From the NCBI RefSeq assembly GCF_013282625.1, contig NZ_CP054020.1, forward strand, positions 1,674,001 through 1,738,000: DNA of 64,000 nt, written 5' to 3'. Below are positions 17,582 to 25,200 of this stretch, piece after piece; within the stretch, counting starts at the first letter, position 1, and each line of letters begins with the position of its first letter. This stretch comes from Thiomicrorhabdus xiamenensis. GTDB taxonomy: Bacteria > Pseudomonadota > Gammaproteobacteria > Thiomicrospirales > Thiomicrospiraceae. The position numbers and the translations under genes were made by a program. The notes beneath the pieces are model-generated. The model worked only from the letters and a program-made list of their open reading frames with translations. It ran no database searches and was not told the origin of the DNA.

Positions 17582-18975
17582 GCTGACACCCTCTTTAGAG
17601 TTGCCGCGAAAGGTTCCGGTATGTCTGAAGCCAAAGTGAACTTACCGCTATCGGAAAAAATTTCCATTCGTTGCAACCACTCGGCAAACTCCGGTGCCGG
17701 AGCCAGATCCAATACGCGGCGCAAATAAAGCGCGTCATGAAAGGAAGTCGTCTGATAATTCAGCATAATGTCATCCGATCCTGGAATCCCCATTACAAAG
17801 GAACAGCCCGCAACCCCCAGAAGAGTCAACAGCGTGTCCATATCGTTCTGGTCGGCTTCGGCATGATTCGTATAACAAACGTCACAGCCCATAGGGAGAC
17901 CGAGTAATTTGCCGCAGAAATGATCCTCAAGAGCGGCACGGGTAATTTGCTTTCCATCAAACAGATATTCAGGCCCAATAAACCCGACAACCGTATTGAC
18001 CAGTAAGGGCGAAAATTTACGCGCCACTGCGTAAGCGCGAGCTTCACAAGTCTGCTGATCAACATTATGGTGCGCATTGGCTGACAAGGCGCTCCCCTGC
18101 CCGGTTTCAAAATACATCACATTTTGACCGACGGTTCCTCGCTTAAGCTCCAGTGCAGCCTGTTGCGCATCGCCCAACATTGCAAGATTAAAACCGAAGC
18201 TACTGTTGGTCGCTTCGGTACCGCCGATGGATTGAAAAACCAAATCCACTGGAGCGCCGCGTTCGATTGCTTCCACTGTATTGGTTACATGAGTCAAAAC
18301 ACAGGACTGTGTTGGTATCTGATAACCCTGAATTACGTCATCAAGCATCTTCAATAACTTAACTGTCTGGTTAACATTGTCGGTTGCCGGATTAATACCG
18401 ATAACCGCATCCCCATTACCGTAAAGCAATCCATCAAAAATGCTGGCTGCAATGCCGTTCAAATCATCGGTCGGATGATTCGGCTGCAAGCGAGTCGACA
18501 AGCGCCCCGGTAGACCGATGCTGCTGCGGAAAGCCGTGCTGACCCGACACTTCTTAGCCACCAGAATCAGATCTTGATTACGCATTATTTTGCTGACAGC
18601 TGCGGCCATTTCCGGCGTAATTCCCGTACTTACCTTGCTTAGGACATCGCTATCGCAATAATCACTCAGTAACCAATTACGAAAGTCTCCGACAGTCAAA
18701 TGCGCTATTTCGCTAAAGGCTTCGAGATCGTGTTCATCCATAATCAAACGCGTTACCTCATCTTCTTCATAAGGAATCAACGCCTCATTCAGAAAATTTT
18801 GTAAAGGCACTTCTGCTAGCGCTAACTGCGCTGCACTGCGTTCAACAGCCGAACAAGCAATCACACCAGCCAGACGGTCACCCGAACGTGCTGGTGTCGC
18901 CTTAGCCATTAAATCGGCCAGATTATTAAAGCGATATCGAGTTTGCCCAAAACTATAGTGGTAAGCGGCGCACAT
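17578..18975 (-). CDS. eutB: Ethanolamine ammonia-lyase large subunit
   Basis: The catalytic alpha subunit, a TIM barrel that binds adenosylcobalamin and ethanolamine. Conserved stretches are SGDRLAGVIA, RLQPNHPTDD, GDAVIGINPATDNV, YFETGQGSALSANAHHN, NTVVGFIGPEYLFDGKQI, GCDVCYTNHAEADQND and PGSDDIMLNYQTTSFHD. The ATG at 18975 gives 465 aa and an N terminus (YHYSFGQTRYRFNNL) aligned with E. coli EutB. AAGGAG lies 11 bases upstream. The frame runs 17 codons further to a TTG, which I reject. The gene is divergent from the AraC-type regulator at 19270. No microcompartment shell genes are present, so acetaldehyde is released freely. I see no AdoCbl riboswitch upstream. Confidence 0.96.
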   Translation of the reverse strand: MCAAYHYSFGQTRYRFNNLADLMAKATPARSGDRLAGVIACSAVERSAAQLALAEVPLQNFLNEALIPYEEDEVTRLIMDEHDLEAFSEIAHLTVGDFRNWLLSDYCDSDVLSKVSTGITPEMAAAVSKIMRNQDLILVAKKCRVSTAFRSSIGLPGRLSTRLQPNHPTDDLNGIAASIFDGLLYGNGDAVIGINPATDNVNQTVKLLKMLDDVIQGYQIPTQSCVLTHVTNTVEAIERGAPVDLVFQSIGGTEATNSSFGFNLAMLGDAQQAALELKRGTVGQNVMYFETGQGSALSANAHHNVDQQTCEARAYAVARKFSPLLVNTVVGFIGPEYLFDGKQITRAALEDHFCGKLLGLPMGCDVCYTNHAEADQNDMDTLLTLLGVAGCSFVMGIPGSDDIMLNYQTTSFHDALYLRRVLDLAPAPEFAEWLQRMEIFSDSGKFTLASDIPEPFAATLKRVSA

Positions 18976-19269
18976 TAACGTTGCGACTCCTTTCAACAAA
19001 ACCTTAGATAGAAAAGATGAATGCAAGCCTTGAAGGCGGTATCAGGAATAAACCTTGCTAACTACCTGCTGTCAAACGCATAGTTAGTACGTCTTTCCAA
19101 CCACTACTTGGCTGCATTCACCTTTATTTTGAGGACAAGCCATAAATATTCCGAGCGGATATCAAGTTTTGGCAAATCAAAATAAATACTTTATTTTCAA
19201 ATACTTAATACGATCCATTTATTTCTTTAAGACAAAAGAAATATTCTTGAATCATGGAGTGGGAGAAAA

Positions 19270-20235
19270 ATGCACCAAGAACAAAATTTACTGCGTCCAA
19301 AAAGATGCATTTTAGAGACCAATGATCTAGAGAATCAGGCTGAAGGCTTAACCAATTGGCAGCAAGAATACGATCAAATCAGCAACGGTAAGTTTTTTGG
19401 TCGAATAGAAAAAGTTGAAAGCGGCGGCATGCATTTCTTTAGCGAATACACCAGCCACACCCTGCATCAGGACTGCCAGATCTGGCAAAATGCAGTCTGG
19501 TTCGGTATTCCACAATTAAATCAGGATATATGTAGGATAAACGGTCAAATAATAGAACAAAATGCCATCGCCTGTCGTAACAGTAAAAGCAGTTTTGAAC
19601 TGATTACACCCGAAAATTTCACCATATACGGCATAGTGCTGGAAGAGAAACTACTGCAAAGGCTTTCCGATAAGCAGGGAATTAATTTAATTGAAAACGC
19701 CCATCTGGGCATTCAGGAACAATTTCGTGTTAACAGTGAACAAAACTATCTTCTGCAATCTATTTTAAGCCGCTTAACTCACCCTCAAGACAGTCAGGTG
19801 GATCAAAGAATCCCTCTGGACTTTTTGACTAACGCTCTGTTAAGCGCCCTGCCACAAGAATTAAGTCGAGAGTATTCTTGTACTCCAAGCTATAAACAAC
19901 GAAAACTTGTCGTTGACCGAGTGCGCGACTACCTAAGCCAATGCCGCGACGACCAACCAATTTCAATGCAAGAGTTATGTGAAATCGCTTGCGTCAGTCG
20001 CCGAACCCTGCAATATAGTTTCGAAACCATTCTCGGCTGCAGCCCTCTCAAGTTTTTACGCGCACTGCGTTTAAACCAGGTACGAAGAAAACTGAAATCG
20101 TCACAGGAAGATGAAACCATTGCCGATATCGCATCCTATTGGGGGTTTTGGCATGCTGGTCAGTTCAGTCGCGATTACAAACTATTATTCGGTGAATCAC
20201 CTTCCCAGACACTGGCAAAAGCCAAAAAAGATTAG
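19270..20235 (+). CDS. eutR: AraC-family transcriptional regulator of ethanolamine use (EutR-like)
   Basis: 321 aa. The C-terminal ~110 residues form two helix-turn-helix motifs: ISMQELCEIACVSRRTLQYSFE and TIADIASYWGFWHAGQFSRDY, the second being the AraC family signature ending in FGESPSQTL. The N-terminal ~200 residues are the sensing domain; in EutR this binds ethanolamine and B12. The start is ATG 19270 with GGAGTGGGAG upstream. It is divergent from eutB across ~290 bp, the expected place for its operator. The specific EutR name rests on neighbourhood as well as family. An Arg-rich recognition helix (SRRTLQYSF) is visible. Confidence 0.88.
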   Translation: MHQEQNLLRPKRCILETNDLENQAEGLTNWQQEYDQISNGKFFGRIEKVESGGMHFFSEYTSHTLHQDCQIWQNAVWFGIPQLNQDICRINGQIIEQNAIACRNSKSSFELITPENFTIYGIVLEEKLLQRLSDKQGINLIENAHLGIQEQFRVNSEQNYLLQSILSRLTHPQDSQVDQRIPLDFLTNALLSALPQELSREYSCTPSYKQRKLVVDRVRDYLSQCRDDQPISMQELCEIACVSRRTLQYSFETILGCSPLKFLRALRLNQVRRKLKSSQEDETIADIASYWGFWHAGQFSRDYKLLFGESPSQTLAKAKKD

Positions 20236-20318
20236 AGCGGAATAAATCCGCTCTTAAAACGCAAAAGACTTGAACAGGTTTCCATCCCTGCAAATATTTT
20301 CAGACATGAGGCAGAGGT

Positions 20319-20423
20319 TTACTCACCGACCTTAGGGCCGATCCAGATCTGCTGAATATTAACAAACTCCATAATGCCGTGCGGCCCGAGTTCGCGGCCG
20401 TAGCCGGAGCGTTTAATCCCCCC
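20319..20423 (-). pseudogene. Aldehyde dehydrogenase C-terminal remnant
   Basis: Reading the minus strand in the frame ending at TAA 20319 gives about 34 residues: GGIKRSGYGREL, then GIMEFVNIQQIWIG. This is the closing segment of an NAD(P)-aldehyde dehydrogenase, in which the KRSGxGRELG and EFVN motifs are diagnostic. The rest of the gene (~450 residues) is gone. It abuts the M20 amidohydrolase fragment in a different frame, so the two were joined by a deletion. In other ethanolamine loci an aldehyde dehydrogenase handles the acetaldehyde, so this may be the lost partner of EutBC. Confidence 0.75.
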
Positions 20424-20662
20424 TGCTCGGCAATCGGTAAAGCATCCATATCCGCTCGAAGAGCAATATGATCACCGGGACGATTGATTCCTAAAATGGC
20501 TACCGTTCCCAAAGTCGCACAGGATCGCCATTCTATTCCCCAATCATCAAGACAGCTACGAATCTTCTCAGCGGTTTGCTCTTCTTCCCAGGTTAATTCC
20601 GGATATTGATGAAACCAATGACGCAATTGAACCGCTTGTTGAACGGCCTCTTTCCAATCCAC
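20424..20662 (-). pseudogene. M20-family amidohydrolase, N-terminal remnant
   Basis: From GTG 20662 (AAGGAG 7 bases upstream, so the expression signals survive) the frame gives ~80 residues of an M20/IAA-amino-acid-type amidohydrolase. These include RHWFHQYPELTWEEEQTAEKI, the family's N-terminal signature, and HIALRADMDALPIAEQ, where the metal-site Asp lies. It then crosses into the aldehyde dehydrogenase fragment in the wrong frame and stops at 20300. The catalytic and dimerisation domains are missing, so it is non-functional. Confidence 0.8.
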
Positions 20663-20929
20663 AGATTTCTCCTTTCCAAGGGTTTCAAACTGCTAATGAA
20701 GAAAAGTCGACCGTTAATCGACCATAAAAAGCTTAACTTTCGACTCGCTTCCCGTACTGACAACCGTCAGATATTCTCCCATCCTATCCTTTCACAACAT
20801 CAGTTTAAAGGCGGCAACGGAAAAACTTTCCGGTAGGGATTCAAGCGACAGCTCATTACAAAAGAAGGTAAACAGGAATTAAAAGTGGTTCAGAAAAGAA
20901 TATAGCAGCGCTTTAAAAACGAAGCGAAA

Positions 20930-21006
20930 TGGCGCGCCCGAGAAGATTCGAACTCCCGGCCTTCCCCTCCGGAGGGGGACGCTCTATCCAGCTGAGCTAC
21001 GGGCGC
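20930..21006 (-). tRNA. tRNA-Arg (anticodon CCG)
   Basis: A complete cloverleaf on the minus strand: acceptor GCGCCCG/CGGGCGC, D arm GCTC...GAGC, anticodon stem TCCCC/GGGGA with loop CTCCGGA, and T arm GGGAG-TTCGAAT. The discriminator is G and CCA is encoded. The length is 77 nt. Confidence 0.95.
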
Positions 21007-21300
21007 GAATAAAGAAGCCAGTATTATAAGGGTTTGCCGATTGGTTTAAAATTTTTTTCTCGGAAAAATAAAATCAACCGTGAGTTTCACTTAAACAACG
21101 GCAAATCAAGCGTACTATATATCCGTTGACAAAGCACTCCTTAAAAAGCTCAACGCGATACGATAACCTTTTAGTCGTACGCTACTTATCCAATCGTATC
21201 TCCTTCTTTACAATTAAAGCCGACAGTACATATTGGCAAAACCCGAATAAAAATGCGATAGTGCAAATACGTCAGTGAAACAATCAGCAATGGAATCAAA

Positions 21301-21783
21301 ATGTGTCGAGATCACGATCATCATAAATGGATGCAGCAAGCGATCGATTTATCGCTTGAAAAAATGAATGCCGGATTTGGCGGCCCTTTTGGTGCCGTTA
21401 TCGTCAAAGACAATAAAATTATTGCGCAAGGTTATAATCAGGTCACCTCACTAATGGATCCAACCGCACATGCCGAAATCACGGCTATCCGTAGCGCATG
21501 CCAAACATTAAATAGCTTTGACCTGTCCGGCTGTGAAATCTACACCAGTTGCGAGCCCTGCCCGATGTGTTTGAGCGCCATCTACTGGGCACGTCTCGAC
21601 AAAATTTACTACGCCAATACGCGACAAGACGCGGCGAAAATCGGTTTTGACGATGAATACTTTTACAAAGAGGTGTGCTCTCCCATTGAACAGAGAAATA
21701 TCCCTTGTATACAGATCGGTCATGAGCAAGGACTCGAAGCCTTTAAAGAATGGCAAAACAAACCGGACAAAGTTCTCTATTAA
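21301..21783 (+). CDS. guaD: Guanine deaminase-type nucleoside/nucleobase deaminase
   Basis: A 160-aa zinc deaminase of the CDA fold. It has HAEITAI (zinc His and catalytic Glu) and SCEPCPMC (two zinc Cys). The IGFDDEYFYKE segment and an N-terminal NAGFGGPFGAVIVKD resemble Bacillus-type guanine deaminase GuaD rather than TadA or cytidine deaminase. GuaD turns guanine into xanthine plus ammonia. No purine genes are adjacent. Specificity for guanine is by similarity of pattern only. Confidence 0.85.
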   Translation: MCRDHDHHKWMQQAIDLSLEKMNAGFGGPFGAVIVKDNKIIAQGYNQVTSLMDPTAHAEITAIRSACQTLNSFDLSGCEIYTSCEPCPMCLSAIYWARLDKIYYANTRQDAAKIGFDDEYFYKEVCSPIEQRNIPCIQIGHEQGLEAFKEWQNKPDKVLY

Positions 21784-21889
21784 AAATAGCCTCAGTATCC
21801 TTCATAGTAAAAACCATATGGAGGCAAATACTAAATTCGCCTAACAAAAAAATTATTAGAATTTACCTGTAAATTATCTTTACTTTTAA

Positions 21890-22171
21890 AGGCCCGTGCA
21901 TAATATAGTGATTTAAAAGGATCGCTTCCAAACGGAAATGATCCAAATAAAGCAATATATGGGTAAGCTGGCTACAAAGTTATTGAGGCACGAATTCAGC
22001 CTTAATTGATCGCCGAAAACAGTTTAATAATAACTGCTACGGCAATATCAAAACCGGGCTGAAAGTATCAAGATCAACCAAGATGGTTAAACCACACTGA
22101 TCACACGATATTTTTTGTGCAAATTACAATAACGATACTCAACCGCCGCGCTATTATGCGCGGCTTTTTAT
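21890..22171 (+). ncRNA. Candidate small RNA or long untranslated region ending in a terminator
   Basis: There is no ORF with coding character between guaD and the adhesin terminator. A GGATC-TTCC/GGAA-GATCC hairpin sits near 21919-21944, and a clear intrinsic terminator closes the region (22145-22171: 7-bp GC stem, TTTTTATTT). A weak -10-like TATAGT precedes at about 21904. The terminator could instead serve guaD. No known RNA family was recognised. Confidence 0.25.
22145..22171 (+). terminator. Rho-independent terminator
   Basis: GCCGCGC (22145-22151) pairs with GCGCGGC (22158-22164) around a 6-nt loop, followed by TTTTTATTT. It ends transcripts from guaD or from a small RNA. Confidence 0.85.
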
Positions 22172-22200
22172 TTCTCTGAAATGCTTTTCAACCGCCTATA

Positions 22201-22227
22201 AAAAAGCCCCGACATATGCCAGGGCCT
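22201..22227 (-). terminator. Terminator after the first giant adhesin gene
   Basis: On the minus strand a GGCCCTG/CGGGGC stem with GU pairing runs into TTTTTT, about 30 bp beyond the adhesin stop. Confidence 0.7.
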
Positions 22228-22257
22228 ATAACCTCATGATTGACTTGAGTCAGAGAT

Positions 22258-25200
22258 TTATTTGCTCAGATCATCTTCCAATTCACTTTCGATAATCTCT
22301 TTCAGAGTTTCATCTGGTGCAGGAGCTTCAGCGACCCCTTCAGGAGCAGCTGTCGTACCTTCTGGAGCGACATCAGGAGACGTTCCTGTCTCACCGGCAA
22401 GCAGATCTTGACCTTCACTCTCAGCGCCTCCTTCAGCAGGCACTTCAGTTGCTACATCGACATCTCCTTCGCCTTCGGCTTGGACGAGGTCTTCCACCGA
22501 AACGCTTTCAACTCTGGCACTTGCTTGAGGTACCATCATGGCTTCGGTTCCGGCAATCGCTTCGAAATCGAATGACTCATCCATTGCCATCATGGCTGCA
22601 TCTACACTGGAAATCACCTCGATATTAAGCGTCGATGTATCCGTATCTTGAGGCGCAGTATCGTTCACATCAACCACGCTATAGCTGATTTCAGGCACTG
22701 AACCGACATAGCCGGCTTCCGGTGTAAAGCTGTAGTTACCATCGGCTTCAACCGTTACCGTTCCGTAACCGGTCATTACCGCGGTATCGCCTGCATCATA
22801 AGTAGTGCCTTCGACCGTAAAGTCATTTACTTCATGGGTTTGATCACTATCATTATCAATGACATTGTCTAGCAGGTTACCTGTCAGAACCGTGCCCTCC
22901 TCAACAATTGCCGATTCGCCGACGTCTTCGAACATCGTATCGTCGTTATCTTCATTGACCTGATCAATACCTACCAGAATTGTGCCATTTGCACTATCGC
23001 CATCCTGATCCGTTCCGGTCGCATCGAAGCCCAGAGCAACATCACTTGGATACAGAGCACTGAAGCCGTCAACGACAATACCGAAGTTTTTACCGGTAAC
23101 ATTACCTGCGCCAGTATCGGCAATGACTCGAACGTAAGCGTAATTCTCATCACCGATAACAGTATAGGTGTAATCGGCAGCAACCAAGATACCAGCACCG
23201 TCAGTATCGATGGAAACATTCCCCAACGTATCTTCAATCCGAACATCAACATCGACCAGATTGCCGTCCAAATCATAGGCTTCAACCGTAAAGGTTGCAC
23301 CTTTCAAATCACTGGCAATCGAAGGGCCACCCGGAATGATGAACGCAAAGTTATTGATAACACTTTCCGTCAAATCCGCTGGGGAAGAAACGGTGATGCC
23401 CAGATCATCGATAACCGTATTACTTGATCCGTTAAGTCCGGAATTTTCATAGAAATCGAACTGCAACCACTCACCGCTATTTAACGATTGACCGCTACCT
23501 GCACCAAACTCGTGTGAGTCAGTATTAACAGTTGTGCTCGCGCTGACGATAACATCGACTCCAGAACCGACAGGATCTGTGTCGGTGCTGCCCAAGTTAG
23601 TCAGACCGAAGTAATCGGCGTTACCACCGGAAACATCCTGGTTGTTTTCAAACGGTACATCATCATCCTGCACCACAAACAAACCATCTACCGCATAGAA
23701 GTCATAAGTACCGTCAGTTGAATCAATCGATAGTGTAAACACAACCATTCCGTCAGCAACCCCTTGAACCTCGGTCGCACTGACTTGATTCCACATCACC
23801 GGATCAAAGTCATTACCAAAGTAAAGAAGCTGACCATCTGCAGTTGTCACCTGACCACCGTCACTGTAGTTACTGATATCTAAGTTATACCCGTTTACAG
23901 CAGCTCGGTCTGCACCAGCCGAGAAGTTCAAAGATACGTCTGCAACCGTTTCGCCTGGTGTTACCACGGAAATTTCCGGCATGAAATCAATTGGCGTATC
24001 ATCATTAATCGTCAGATCGAATGACGTTGTCGCCGGAGATCCATCGGAATCTTCCACCAAAACATCAATCGGAATCTGTAGATTCAACTCTTCCGTATCA
24101 TCCGCCAGGTTCACATCGTGATGACGAACTGCCTGATAGAGTGAGACATCATAGTCGGCACCGGAGTTATCAATGTTATACAACTCCACAGTGAAGACCA
24201 GATAACCTTCATCACCGGGACTGGTACCCTCTTTATAACCAACCAAGGTATGACTTACTTCGTCCCAAGTGGTCAGAACACGGGAACCGTCCAGCGTCGT
24301 AATGCCGGTTGCGTTCAACTCGCTGGCGTAAGTTGTCGAAAGAGCAACGCTACCCAATGTATCGTTACCCAAGACGAAAGCCAATGAGCCCGTTGTATCA
24401 GGAACAATATCACCAACCCCACCTGGGTTACCGATAGTGCCAATATCATCTTCATCAACAGAAACTGTTTCAGCCGTAACGGACGGATTATCCGAATCAT
24501 CCAATATGGTTGTCGTAACAGGACTGCCGATGGAAACATCCTCAAAGTTACCACCAAAGGCGTCCGAAATACTCACCATAAAATCTTCGGGATTTTCCGC
24601 ATTCGGATCATCCAGCGTTTGTACGCTAAAGGTCACCTCGTCACCATTCCCGTCGGTTGGATAGGTATCACCGGCTTTGATGACAAAGTTCTGGGATTCG
24701 GTCACAAGATCGCCTGAATCTGTATCGATATGACTGCTCACCACTGTAACCGTCATATCTGTTTCCGGAGGATTATCAACGCTCAAATGATAGACGGCTG
24801 CTTCACCTTCTACCACAGAGGCAGGACCGGAAATACTCACAGTTGTTGTGTCAATTGAATCAACAATTAAGGTTGATGCGCTGGCGCCACTGTAATCAAC
24901 GTTTTCGTAGTTACCGCCAGTCGTGCCGGTCACATTGACATCAATACTGTCGCTGTCCACATACACATCTTCGAACTCTGCTTCATCAATAGTAACGGAG
25001 GTACTACCGGAGAACTGGTTCGCCAGAATAGTAATACTTTCGCCGTTTGACAGATCAACCGTCATGTCGGTCTGCGGTGCGTTATCCACACTGGCAACGT
25101 AAGTGATCACACCACCGTCTTCAGTCAGTTGTGGCGTCGCCGTCAAACTGACCGTTGTGGTATCAATGGTATCGACAATCGCAGTCGAAGCACTGGCACC

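Noticed and set aside
18976-19269. Adenosylcobalamin riboswitch upstream of eutB
   Set aside because: No B12-box-like conserved sequence or matching fold was seen in the eutB leader.
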